From Saccharina japonica (Eukaryota > Sar > Phaeophyceae > Laminariales > Laminariaceae), in contig MEHQ01003238.1 of the NCBI GenBank assembly GCA_008828725.1, forward strand, positions 585,372 through 649,371: 64,000 bases of DNA, written 5' to 3'. This document shows, in pieces, positions 41,935 through 52,173 of this stretch. The notes beneath the pieces are model-generated. The model was not told the origin of the DNA. It saw only the letters and a list, made by a program, of their open reading frames with translations, and ran no database searches. Every line of letters begins with the position of its first letter. Within the stretch, counting starts at the first letter, position 1. The translations under genes were made by a program, and so were the position numbers.

Positions 41935-42300
41935 CATGTGATCATGTGTGACGCAGCATAGCGTTTGTGGTTGGTTGTTCGTTTGAGTCGTTCCAGCAAT
42001 GACGGGGTTCCAGGTTGCAGAGGATTGATTGCATACACCTTCGAAGCCGTTGTCATGGATGTTTTGGCTTGGGGTAGGAACATCAAGGCTCCACTCTCTC
42101 TGCCTCTTTCTGCCTCTAATAATACAACGAATACAGATATTAGTATCATCCGACCGCGCGCGGGGGGGGGTCGGTATCCAGACGTGAAATCTGCAAACGG
42201 TATTATTACGTGTCACCCCTTTATGAAAGCCAGGAACAGCGGCCTCTAGAAAGCGTAAAAAAAGTGCAGCCTTATCAAAAGTTCTAGGAAGAACGTGCAA
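41935..42300. other. No gene assigned; open frames on both strands
   Basis: A + frame (LIAYTFEAVVMDVLAWGRNI) and a longer - frame overlap here. Neither has a supported start or splice site, and the - frame runs into MITE sequence at both ends. Confidence 0.3.
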
Positions 42301-42410
42301 CAACAGTATACCACACTCTGGGCGGAAACACAAGGAACGCTTGGTATTAATAGTAGTGTATAAACGGTCCTTATGTTTCCACCAAAAGTGGGAAGAGTCA
42401 CCATGCCGCG
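42301..42410 (+). mobile_element. Family P MITE, diverged
   Basis: The inverted design ATACCACACTCTGGGCGGAA ... CGGTCCTTATGTTTCCACC matches family P (ACCACTCTG...CCGGAATATAAGG). Confidence 0.5.
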
Positions 42411-42823
42411 CGCATGTAGAAAATACATCTCCTCCCATACTGCCGTCCGGATACACCCCTTACCCCAGCAAAATCTGCATGCCTCCTTACGCTGCTTCAT
42501 GCGGTCCGATGCTACGTACTGTAATCGTCACCTGAATTTCGACGCGTTTCTCCCCTTTGAGACCCTGGGATATCGACCAAATCAATGATATATTTGGGGT
42601 TTAATCAATCGTCTACGATCAGCGTGAGCAGCACCCAGCAGTACGTGTAGGACGGTTGTTGCGTCCCGCGCCGTGCGACTCCTTGCGTCGCAACCATCGT
42701 GAATCGGGCACCAACCATTGTATGTAGCATCCCCCAATCACGCAGTGACTGTTGTCGCGGTAATTTCGCCGATTTGTATCGTCAAAAATTCCCCTCAGAA
42801 GTCCCAAAAGGGTTAGCAGTACA

Positions 42824-42883
42824 GTGGGTACCCCGACTTAAGAGTGGGTACCCCGACTTAAGAGCGGGTACCCCGACTTAAGA
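42824..42883 (+). repeat. 20-bp minisatellite, 3 units
   Basis: Three adjacent copies of GTGGGTACCCCGACTTAAGA, the third starting with C. Confidence 0.95.
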
Positions 42884-43028
42884 GAGTTGTGGTATCATAC
42901 AGGCCGAAAGCACCTGTCTTAACTACGTAGCCTCCTCTCTTATCCGCAACGGGAAATAATCATAGCTTTTACTCGTAGAGTGGGCGGGTCCAGCCGATTT
43001 GACCTCTCTTATTAACTGTGCTATTCTC

Positions 43029-43331
43029 TTATATAGGGTGCCCTCTCTTCGGCACGGGTGCGTGACACGGACTCTCGTCCAGGAACCCTTCACTCTGCTC
43101 CGAACGGTACACCACCACCACCAGCTCCTCCTCCTCCTCCTCCTCCGCCTCCTCCTTCTTCTCCTCCTCCTCCTTCTCCTCCTCCTCCTCCCCCTCCCGT
43201 AAACCATTGGCTCCCAGCGCCGACAACGCACCGACCACCTTCATCATCGTGTCGTACGCCAAGGCCCTCAAGAAGGAACGTTTTGCGAGAGAGAGAGAGA
43301 GAGAGCGTCGAGACGACCATCCGAAAACGGC
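43029..43331 (-). CDS. Possible exon with acidic Glu tract (weak)
   Basis: On the - strand a frame reads RSFLRALAYDTMMKVVGALS then ALGANGLREG, a plausible helical segment, followed by about 35 residues of mostly Glu encoded by GAG repeats, then a short tail (SEQSEGFLDESPCHAPVPKR). A (CT)n run just upstream could serve as a pyrimidine tract for an AG near 43271-43280. The trinucleotide repeat keeps all frames open, so only the non-repeat ends carry evidence. No family recognised. Confidence 0.22.
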   Translation of the reverse strand, partial: AVFGWSSRRSLSLSLAKRSFLRALAYDTMMKVVGALSALGANGLREGEEEEEKEEEEKKEEAEEEEEEELVVVVYRSEQSEGFLDESPCHAPVPKRGHPI

Positions 43332-43384
43332 GTCTCCTCTTTGCGAGGGGCGTACAGCGGACATGCCATGACGGCGGCTTTTTA

Positions 43385-43774
43385 GACTGGTGCTACGGTA
43401 GGGGGGTCATGTATAACAGGTGTTTTTTTTGTTCACCTGCACAGAGCCACTCGGCCGAGTGAATGCTTTTTACTGCGTTTGTACTCATAACATGTATTAT
43501 TAATTATTTTTGTTGTTCTATATCCGGCCCCCGTTTCGTACATTCTCCAAAGCCTACGATACAACGCCATTTTCTTAATTAATTCATACTAATTCAAGTC
43601 ATCAATTAGTTTTCACCTTCGAAGGACGATATGCACCGCCATTGGACATTTTGGTACGCAACGCCAACAAACCATATTTAGGTCCAAGTTTCCGCGCGAT
43701 TCGGAGCCACTCGTCCGAGTGGCCAAAATCCGGCAGCGAATTTGTGGGTACCCCCCCCTATCGTAGCACCAGTC
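43385..43774 (+). mobile_element. Family R element (A-related termini), 390 bp
   Basis: Its terminal inverted repeat is GACTGGTGCTACGGTAGGGG at the left and the reverse complement CCCCTATCGTAGCACCAGTC at the right, sharing GTGCTACGGTAG with family A. The interior holds the reverse copy of family Q (43520-43625). No coding capacity. Confidence 0.75.
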
Positions 43775-43798
43775 GCTATACATAACACACCGGGGAGG

Positions 43799-44071
43799 CA
43801 GGCTACGATAGAGGTGCACCATGTTTTTTGTCTGAGCTCCTCACTTAAGGAGCGTCACTCCTCACCAAAAAAAAACGATTTTGGAGGAAAATAAAAGTGT
43901 TATTCCGACGTGCAATCCCAAGGCCTAAGCATACCATTGAAAAACATTGCAACACAAGAAGAATGAAATTCCGACGAGTTGGGGTTAAGGAGGCCTTTAA
44001 TAGGTCTTTCAGAAAACGTTTCAGCCAAAAAAAGGTATACCTTATACCTCTACCTCTATCGTAGCACCCGT
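43799..44071 (+). mobile_element. Family A MITE, second of a three-element stack
   Basis: GCTACGATAGAGGTGCACCA at the left and CCTCTATCGTAGCACCCGTG at the right, with TTAAGGAGCGTCACTCCTCA and CCGACGAGTTGGGGTTAAGG inside. Confidence 0.7.
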
Positions 44072-44276
44072 GACGCGTGCTACGGTAGAGGTAGCACTTT
44101 TTGGCTGGATCGTTTTCTGAACGATCGGGCTCCTTAACCCAAATTCGTCGGACTTTTCATTTTTGTGACGAATAATGTTTCAGACTATACTTCGGTCATG
44201 AGATCTCTCACCCGGCAGCGCTTTTATTTTCCTCCAAAATCATTTTTTCGATGAGGTATGACGCTCCTTAAGCGAG
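44072..44276 (+). mobile_element. Family A MITE, truncated at an N
   Basis: It starts GACGCGTGCTACGGTAGAGG and follows the copy at 1833-2077 closely up to GACGCTCCTTAAGCGAG. The last 40 bp, including the right terminal repeat, are missing, replaced by an N and a microsatellite. Confidence 0.85.
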
Positions 44277-44277
44277 N
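44277..44277. other. Single N (assembly join)
   Basis: One N lies exactly between the truncated family A element and the ATGT microsatellite. Confidence 0.95.
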
Positions 44278-44600
44278 TATGTATGTATGTATGTATGTAT
44301 GTATGTATGTATGTATGTATGTATGTATGTATGTATGTATGTATGTATGTATGTATGTATGTATGTATGTATGTATGTATGTATGTATGTATGTATGTAT
44401 GTATGTATGTATGTATGTATGTATGTATGTATGTATGTATGTATGTATGTATGTATGTATGTATGTATGTATGTATGTATGTATGTATGTATGTATGTAT
44501 GTATGTATGTATGTATGTATGTATGTATGTATGTATGTATGTATGTATGTATGTATGTATGTATGTATGTATGTATGTATGTATGTATGTATGTATGTGT
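44278..44600 (+). repeat. (ATGT)n microsatellite, ~80 units
   Basis: An uninterrupted TATG/ATGT tetranucleotide run of about 320 bp. The peptide-like frames through it are artefacts. Confidence 0.98.
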
Positions 44601-44689
44601 AGGCATGTCCATTTATGTATGTTTGATTGTCTGCGTGCTGCCTGTCTGTTTGGTTTTCGCAGTACTTGATTTCGAAATCTGCAGGCGGC

Positions 44690-45990
44690 TGAATCTAACA
44701 AACTCGGTGTCTATAGAAGCGAGAGAGCTTGGGGCACCATGTCTCCAAGTGGTCGCGGTCGACGGGCTGCTGTGATTGTGGTGGTGTGTTTCGAGTGCGG
44801 CGGGATTCGTGGGTTTGTTTTTTGTTGGTTTTCTTATGATTGCACTTGGCCTGTTGCAAGAATGAGACCACCGTGCCTCATTAACCTCTTTACTACAGTA
44901 GGAGTGACGAGGCAAATCCCAAGGGAGCAAATCGGTCGAGGCCGTTGCTTGCCTACAAGAAAAGCAAAATTATCCATGCCGGGGTGCGCACAGGCTTCCG
45001 TTATTATTTTTTTATGTCTGTTATGTTACTGTGAGTTTGCAAGATGCTCGTTTTGTTTTGCATTTCTGCTTGTGAGAGCTGTACGTGGTTACGTAAAAAC
45101 TCGGTGTCTACAGAAGCGGGTGAGCTTGGGATATCGCGTGGAATTTGTTTATTGGCACGCCGTCTCGAGGTGGTTGCGGTCGCTTGCGTTCTACCAGGTA
45201 CTCCTTTTGGTGGTGTGTTTCGAGTGCGATGGTATGCCGTGATATTGTTTTCGTTTAGTTTTCCTTCGAACGCACACGAACTGCTACAAATATATGAGGC
45301 CGCCTTGCCTCGCTTGCCTCTCAGCCACTCTACTACTGAGGCAAGCCCGAGAGGGCGAAGCGACCGAGGCCGTTTGGGCCTTCCTGTTCATACCGGGGTG
45401 CGTACGGGCTTCCAGTGTTTAAGTAGTCTGTTGTGTAGTGTGTACTGTGTACTGGCTGCTTTTTATGGTAGTATCACTGATTGCGACAGCTGTATGATAT
45501 GAGGCCCATTTCCACAAACCCGGGATCTATGGGAGCGGTCGAGAGTGCGCTAACTCGTGGGTGTGTTTTGACTGCGGCGGCATTTCAATGTACAATGATT
45601 CCTTTTATTTGTCCATCGAACGCACACCGCCTGCAGCAAGTATGGGGCCGCCTTTGTTTCGTTTGCCTCTGTACTACTCTAGTATTGAGGGCATTTTGTT
45701 TCCTGTAGGCAAAACGTATGTTCATAGTGAGGTGCGTATAGGCTTCAATTACCTAATTCGTATATCCGTTTGCTTGTGGGCTGTCTATCGGCGTTCTATA
45801 TAACTGATTGCGAGAACTATAGGGGACCGATTTTCACATTGACGGGGTCGATACTCGTAGATACTGAAGCCTTCGAGCCTGAGCTTACGCGTGGATCTTG
45901 CTTCGTCGCGCGCCGCCTATAGATTCTGAGTTGGCAGCGATTGCCGTGATCCTGTGTATATGTGTTTTGCAGGCGGCGGGATTTCGTAGG
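44690..45990 (+). repeat. Degenerate ~400-bp tandem repeat, about 3 units
   Basis: ACTCGGTGTCTATAGAAGCG / ACTCGGTGTCTACAGAAGCG, GGTGGTGTGTTTCGAGTGCG, TTCGAACGCACAC, CGAGGCCG and CCGGGGTGCG..GGCTTCC recur at about 44698, 45096 and 45516, with a remnant near 45846. The open frame at 44739-45242 crosses unit boundaries and has no supported splice sites. Confidence 0.7.
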
Positions 45991-46273
45991 AGGGGGGTAC
46001 TCATTTGTTGCTTGCCTTAGTCATTTGACCATTGACCAGGGGGGGGGAGCCGCAGTGACGCCACTACTGTCGACGAAAACAGAAAGGGAATGACCGATCG
46101 AGTGTGGCACACGGTTCCAGCCGATCGAGTGGAAAACGGTTCCAGTTCGGCTATAACTGAAACCTGAAACCTGTGCTGCTGCTACCCCGAATTCGAGCAT
46201 TGTTCTTGTTTTGTTTCATTTTTTTTGTTTCTTCCCCGGAGGGGCACGGCAGCAGTGGTGGCAGCACTGACAC

Positions 46274-46929
46274 TTGATACTTGATACGGTCGCTTACGTA
46301 GCTGTAAGGCGACATGGAAGGAGGGCAGACCGTGTGGCAAGGTTCCCGGCTCGACTACTGTTGTACACGTGTGTCTGTGCTGTTAGTGCACTATTTCTTA
46401 TGTGTTTTGACCTTATCTTCTCTCATACTTCTCTCTCTCTTATCTTATTGGGGTATCTCTTTCTTCTGTTCTTCTTAATCTCCAGAGTTTTCCCTTTTTC
46501 TGAGTTTTGTTGCTTCGCTTGTGTATTAATAGCGGTTACCGGTATAGCTCCTCTTCATTTGTTGCTGTATTCTTCAGTCTTCTTGCGTCATTACGCTATT
46601 GATAGGTGTGTCATATCAGGATTATTAGAAAGCATATATATAATATGATACGGAGTACCTACACTTACTTTTGGGTTCCACTTTTTTTGTTTTTTTCGTT
46701 TCCTTGTTTTCTTCTTCGTATTTAGACTATCGTACCGTATACGACTTCGAACCAGGCACATTAATACCGCACTTTTTACGAGTGCTATTATTTTTTGTTT
46801 CATTTATCATTTTCTTGCTTGGCTTGTTTTTTTGTGTTCGTTCGTACTTACTTGATACGTTGGGATTTCGTTTGCCTAGTAGTATTGAGCAGGTGTTCGT
46901 TGTGTCTCACGTGTGTTGGTTGCTTTAGA
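46274..46929. other. T-rich sequence; no gene seen
   Basis: Hydrophobic-looking frames arise from T-rich DNA. The sequence ends in TTGGTTGCTTTAG, a good 3' splice signal at 46917-46929. Confidence 0.4.
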
Positions 46930-47059
46930 GATAGAACAAGAAGAAGAGCAGCTTCGTTCCGGGCAGGTCACAGCAGCAGCAGCAGTGATGGCAGAAGACT
47001 GATCCGGGACAGGCTGATCCGAAAGGGCTCGGATAAAAAAGTATTCCTCGCCCTGTGAA
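46930..47059 (+). CDS. Possible terminal exon within a repeated unit (weak)
   Basis: After TGTTGGTTGCTTTAG two frames are open. One reads EIEQEEEQLRSGQVTAAAAV then MAED and a TGA. The other reads RTRRRAASFRAGHSSSSSDG then RRLIRDRLIRKGSDKKVFLA and ends at a TGA at about 47056-47058. Short Ser/Ala runs come from a CAG repeat. The same unit occurs three more times between 47540 and 48420, so it may be a repeat or an assembly artefact rather than a gene. Confidence 0.25.
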
Positions 47060-47339
47060 CCAATTAGATGCGAATAATGTTAACATTAAAATGCACGCGC
47101 AAATTTAGTTAAATCGATTTCCCGTTTGGCTTTTGGGGGTACATACAGCGGTACCGGTATCATATACACATCATCAATCAAGTGCCGTCCTCTGTTACCT
47201 CGTGTACCCTCTGCTACTATTAATAACAGCTTCGAGTGTATATACCGAAAAGATTGGACCTACTTGTTAATATTCTTAATATTTGCAATTTACTGCTGTC
47301 ATACGCTTGTAGGTGATTTAGTGTGTGTATGTGTGTAAT

Positions 47340-47500
47340 ACTATTTAATTAATTTCATGAAAGAGGGAGAAGAATATATACATATAATATATACTGTGTG
47401 TAGGGGGGGGTATAATTAATTAATTTAGCGAAAGAGGGAGAAGTGTGTGTAGGGGGGGGTATAATTAATTAATTTAGCGAAAGAGGGAGAAGAATGTCAA
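47340..47500 (+). repeat. Tandem TATAATTAATTAATTTAGCG unit (~48 bp)
   Basis: The unit TGTGTGTAGGGGGGGGTATA followed by ATTAATTAATTTAGCGAAAG is present twice, with a partial third unit near 47345. Confidence 0.85.
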
Positions 47501-47818
47501 GGCAAATAATATAATAATAAAATATTATAGATATTATACATAATTATGATACCGGTACCGCTGTATGTACCCCCAAAAGCCAAACGGGAAATCGATTTAA
47601 CTAAATTTGCGCGTGCATTTTAATGTTAACATTATTCGCATCTAATTGGTTCACAGGGCGAGGAATACTTTTTTATCCGAGCCCTTTCGGATCAGCCTGT
47701 CCCGGATCAGTCTTCTGCCATCACTGCTGCTGCTGCTGTGACCTGCCCGGAACGAAGCTGCTCTTCTTCTTGTTCTATCTCTAAAGCAACCAACACACGT
47801 GAGACACAACGAACACCT
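47500..47818 (-). repeat. 300-bp unit U, reverse copy 1
   Basis: Reverse complement of 46889-47164 plus an A/T tail (CAAGGCAAATAATATAATAA). Followed head-to-tail by another reverse copy. Confidence 0.85.
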
Positions 47819-48142
47819 GTCAAGGCAAATAATATAATAATAATAATATTATAGATATTATACATAATTATGATACCGGTACCGCTGTATGTACCCCCAA
47901 AAGCCAAACGGGAAATCGATTTAACTAAATTTGCGCGTGCATTTTAATGTTAACATTATTCGCATCTAATTGGTTCACAGGGCGAGGAATACTTTTTTAT
48001 CCGAGCCCTTTCGGATCAGCCTGTCCCGGATCAGTCTTCTGCCATCACTGCTGCTGCTGCTGTGACCTGCCCGGAACGAAGCTGCTCTTCTTCTTGTTCT
48101 ATCTCTAAAGCAACCAACACACGTGAGACACAACGAACACCT
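47819..48142 (-). repeat. 300-bp unit U, reverse copy 2 (left arm of palindrome)
   Basis: Essentially identical to the previous copy. It ends CACAACGAACACCT directly at an N. Confidence 0.9.
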
Positions 48143-48143
48143 N
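48143..48143. other. Single N at a palindrome centre
   Basis: The N separates GAACACCT from AGGTGTTC, the centre of a perfect inverted repeat of about 300 bp per arm. Confidence 0.95.
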
Positions 48144-48466
48144 AGGTGTTCGTTGTGTCTCACGTGTGTTGGTTGCTTTAGAGATAGAACAAGAAGAAGA
48201 GCAGCTTCGTTCCGGGCAGGTCACAGCAGCAGCAGCAGTGATGGCAGAAGACTGATCCGGGACAGGCTGATCCGAAAGGGCTCGGATAAAAAAGTATTCC
48301 TCGCCCTGTGAACCAATTAGATGCGAATAATGTTAACATTAAAATGCACGCGCAAATTTAGTTAAATCGATTTCCCGTTTGGCTTTTGGGGGTACATACA
48401 GCGGTACCGGTATCATAATTATGTATAATATTATAATATTTTATTATTATATTATTTGCCTTCCGA
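48144..48466 (+). repeat. 300-bp unit U, forward copy (right arm of palindrome)
   Basis: Exact reverse complement of the left arm for about 280 bp, ending in an A/T-rich tail (TATTATAATATTTTATTATT) before TTCCGACAATGTGCAGGG. Confidence 0.9.
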
Positions 48467-48629
48467 CAATGTGCAGGGCGTTATTCATTCAGAATGAAAA
48501 AGCTGACACAATTATTATTATTGGTATTATACGTTACTGCGCATACAACTGAACTGCAGCAAGCAGCAAAATCACCAGGCACCAAGTACACGCACAGCGA
48601 GCAACACCCAACAAAGCACGACGCGTACT

Positions 48630-48923
48630 GTGTGCAGGTTGCACCTGCGAAAGTTTTTGTGCAGGATGCTGGTTTTAATGTGTGAGGCTGGCCTTTTGGG
48701 CCGCATGCTTTTTTTTGGAAAAACGCCATCAAAACACGCGGCGGAGCCGCGTGGCTGCCCCTGCCGACCTCGTGCTCCCCAAGGGGTTGGGGTTAGGGTT
48801 AGGGTTAGGGTTAGGGTTATGGTTAGGGGTTTGTCTGGGGTTGGCTTGGTCTGGGTCGACGGGCAAGGATGAAAATGCTACACACAGCCTGCATAAAAAC
48901 TTTTGCAGGTGCAACCTGCACAT
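48630..48923 (+). mobile_element. Family J MITE, copy 2, with telomere-like tract
   Basis: Its inverted ends are TGTGCAGGTTGCACCTGCGA at the left and TTTTGCAGGTGCAACCTGCACA at the right, continuing with AGTTTTTGTGCAGG. The interior matches 4055-4345. It includes a TTAGGG-type run at 48786-48830. Confidence 0.8.
48786..48830 (+). repeat. Interstitial telomere-like (GGGTTA)n tract
   Basis: GGGGTTAGGGTTAGGG-type units, about five, with one GGGTTATGG variant. TTAGGG is the common telomere repeat in animals, fungi and many stramenopiles. Confidence 0.9.
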
Positions 48924-49124
48924 AACGCACGGCAACAAAGCACCGCATCGGCAACAGCAGCAACAGCAAAGCAGCAGTAACAAGTAACAAGCGGTAGTTG
49001 GGCAGCAGCAACAAGTAGCGGCTGAGCAGCAGCATCGTCAACAGAAAGAAAAGAGGGGAGGCCTTGCCTTTTCACCGTATATAAGTAAGTGTGATATACA
49101 CTACCGGCCCTCTCATACGAAAGT

Positions 49125-49270
49125 GCCCCACAAGAAACTCAGCCTAAACATTACGGGGGAAATAAGAAAGTCGACAGCTATTATACTGAAGTTAGTGGGG
49201 GACACACCCCTTTCTCAAATAAGAAAGTCAGCCTAAGCCCGATTTCTGGTTTCTTATGAGCGGGCCGGTA
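49125..49270 (-). mobile_element. Family H relative, diverged
   Basis: AAGAAACTCAGCCTAAACAT ... AAATAAGAAAGTCAGCCTAA ... TGGTTTCTTATGAGC shows the alternating AGAAA/TTTCT design of family H. Confidence 0.45.
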
Positions 49271-49324
49271 CTGTATAAGTAAGCGTGATACGATATGATA
49301 TGGTATACCTGAGGTATCACTCGT

Positions 49325-49465
49325 AGGCGGAATCCGACGCAGCAAGCAAGTCGACGAGGGAAGAAAGTGCTTAATTAAGTCTTCTCGCCATAAAAATGCA
49401 AGGTATGTTGTATACCGTAGTGGGGAGGGGGGAGAAGAGCTACTTTAGTGATCCCGGATCTGAGT
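49325..49465 (+). repeat. Family N repeat, copy 1
   Basis: AAGTCGACGAGGGAAGAAAG, AAGTCTTCTCGCCATAAAAA and GTAGTGGGGAGGGGGGAGAA match 63855-64000, and in reverse 58738-58862. Confidence 0.7.
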
Positions 49466-50142
49466 TTCGACTAAAGAGGGAGAGAGAAAAGAATGGAGAA
49501 GATAATTAATGGGATGGGCAAAAAAAAAGCTGAATGATGGCCAAGTGATGGCTGCTGATCTGCCTCGGCTCGGTGCCTCTCGGCTCTGCTGCTCCTTCCC
49601 CTCTCCCCCTCTCCCCCTCTCCCCCTCCTGTATTGGTCAACGGTAATTTTCATCCTATTATACGCATTCGTACAGCTGTACCAGGTGGCGAGGAGTCCTA
49701 AATTCTAGGTGTGTTCTGTCTGTTTACCTGTTACCTGTTACTGCCGTTACCGGTTACGTATGTACGTACCGACCACGTTTCGCAGCAAGCACGATTCATC
49801 CTAGACCCTATAGACCTTAGACTTTTAGTTTTTAGTATGATAGTACGTACAAGTATATTAGTGCAGAGTGCAGAGTATCCACAGCAGCAGTGCGTATCAT
49901 ACCACGACAATGAGTACCATCGTACATACGCGAATTAATACCGAACACTGCTGCTGTGTATCTGTGTGCGTGTACCTGACTGGCTGGCTGGCTGGCTGGG
50001 GCTGCAGTGAAAAAGTTGAATGTAGGGGGGGCGGGGTTCGGATTTGACGTCGGGGGTTAGTCAAAACCCAAGACCCACTACGATCCATGACTGACATGAA
50101 ACACAAAACATACTTTTGATTGACCGGTATTATAGTGCTGTT

Positions 50143-50143
<1 letters not shown>
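49466..50143. other. No gene seen
   Basis: (CCCCTCT)n near 49597-49627 and (GGCT)n near 49979-50002 are the only structured pieces noticed. Confidence 0.4.
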
Positions 50144-50235
<92 letters not shown>

Positions 50236-50236
50236 G
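50144..50236 (+). repeat. (CAG)31 trinucleotide repeat
   Basis: Thirty-one triplets with one CAA interruption near the 3' end. It would be poly-Gln on + or poly-Cys/Ala/Leu in other frames, but no surrounding exon is supported. Confidence 0.95.
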
Positions 50237-50299
50237 TATGCCACATTATACACGAGAGAGAGTCGAGAAAGTGAGCATGATGATGATGTGATGCCAATG

Positions 50300-51214
50300 A
50301 TGAGGAGGATGATCTTCTTATTTTCTCCTGTGCGTCTGTGTCTGTTTGTTGGGCGATGGGCGCGCCCCAGGAGGAATTGTCATCGACGACGACGATATTG
50401 TTACTGTTCTGCTTGCTTGCTGTAAATTGTGCTGCCGCTCGCTGAACTGAAGCTCAGCTGTAAATCTATTATTAATATTAATAGTATACCTGGTACGTCA
50501 CAACAACACACACAATGTTCCAGACTGACTTTTGTGTTTTTTTTTTTTTTTTCGTTTTTTTTTTATTTATGTTCATCATACATACGCACTGCTTGCATGC
50601 AGCTATTTAGTATCATCAGGTGCCAGGTTGTTGCTGGTCTGCGCGTTGAATCTGATGACGATGCTCATCATACAATCCCGTAATCACCGACAACCCCCCC
50701 CCCCCCCCATTTTAGAAAGAGGGGGATGTTATGTGTTGTATGTGCTTCGGTACACTTTTTATGACGTGAACATACCTCAAACACAGCACAATGTATGTAT
50801 GCTGTGCCCTGTTGGGGGTACGTACTGCTACAGCCGTGTGCACTGCTGTAAGTTGTAGTAGTATAGTACCACAGGTTATGTATGTATTATGCTCTGCTGT
50901 ACAGCAGTAGTATTTCAATAGTACGTAGTGACACACGAACACACCGCCACAACACCACCAACCACCTGGTACCACCACACCAATCAATCTACGAGCACGC
51001 ACCACCTACCAGAGAAGCGATATTCGAATATATCCACAAGATATATCCCGGTATCCCCGTAGATACCAATCGCCAACCGAGTTCGTAGCAACGTGAAATA
51101 GACCAACCGCCAACAGCAAGCCGCAGGAAGAACCCAAAGCGGCAAGTGGTCCAGAAAGCAAATCGAAGAAGGATCAGAATCACTGGATCACAGGATCCAC
51201 AGGGCGGGTAAAAA
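50300..51214. other. No gene seen; T and C homopolymers
   Basis: A T tract at 50536-50562 and a C run at 50694-50708. No splice-bounded coding block is evident. Confidence 0.4.
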
Positions 51215-51544
51215 GTGAGCTGGTACATAAAACGAAGTCGGTATTCTCTGACTGACAATTGTCCAAATCTACCCACCTTGTATATCTATATCCCCGATCT
51301 GGCGACTTTCCATGCTGATTTCTGGCTTGACAACGGGGAGAGGGGGGAGAGTGCTGGCTGCGTACGTAGAGAGTGCAAACACACGTCGATCGAAGAGATC
51401 GATGTGTCTTTCTTGCAGAAAGATCTCGACGAGAGATCTTTTCCAGCCACACCATTTATTCTGGTTGTGTGTGCCCCCTTTTTATTTTGGAGGAAACCAA
51501 ACTCGAAAATCGTAAACTTCATTGTGCTTTTTTGTCGTGTGTGA
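51215..51544 (+). CDS. Hypothetical coding block (weak)
   Basis: A frame reads IPDLATFHADFWLDNGERGE then SAGCVRRECKHTSIEEIDVS then FLQKDLDERSFPATPFILVV and ends at a TGA. Composition is balanced, unlike the low-complexity frames around it, but no ATG start or convincing splice site is identified and no family is recognised. It lies about 0.6 kb upstream of the exon at 52174 and could be an upstream exon of the same gene. Confidence 0.28.
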   Translation: MSWYIKRSRYSLTDNCPNLPTLYIYIPDLATFHADFWLDNGERGESAGCVRRECKHTSIEEIDVSFLQKDLDERSFPATPFILVVCAPFLFWRKPNSKIVNFIVLFCRV

Positions 51545-52173
51545 TGAGAGACACCTCACATCTCATCACCGTGTCATCTTTGCAAGCTGCGTGTGATACT
51601 TCGATCGCGCGTGCAGGGCATACAGGCCGGTGTGGTTCCACTGGGTGATACCTGGTACTGCTGTAGTACCAGGCAGGATCAACAGAAGCAAGAGGAGACG
51701 GTGTTTATTTGTTGTCGAGGCGGTATGATGCCACACATACACACAGACATAATCCGTAGAGAGAGGTTGTCCCGCCGCTGCTTCCGCGGGACAAAAATTT
51801 GGACAAAAAAACATGAACAGGAGGCCAAGGGAGGTAGAAAAAAACGAAAAATTAAAATAGATTGAAATTTTAAAAATAACGAAAAATATTACCGAATGTT
51901 TGATGAGGCAAATCGGAAATACAAATCAAAACATCGAAACGTGGCAGATATAAAAAATTCGGAAAAACAGATGGAAAATCGTACGACTGCTCGGAAAATG
52001 CGTAGAGGGGGGCAGTGCAACGCCGTTGATTCATTTTGGGAGTGCCAAAGAGACACACACGCAGCCTCAGCTAGCAACACACAGCAGGCAAGCAGCAGCG
52101 GGGTTTTGCCCCTAAAACACGCACAGCCGGGACTGCACCACAGCATACCAGAGGAGTTGAGCACCGCACCGCG

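Noticed and set aside
41881-42456. 191-codon frame on the - strand
   Set aside because: It starts and ends inside MITE sequences (families P and A) and shows no domain or splice support.
44240-44775. Long frames through the ATGT microsatellite
   Set aside because: They are produced by a stop-free tetranucleotide repeat.
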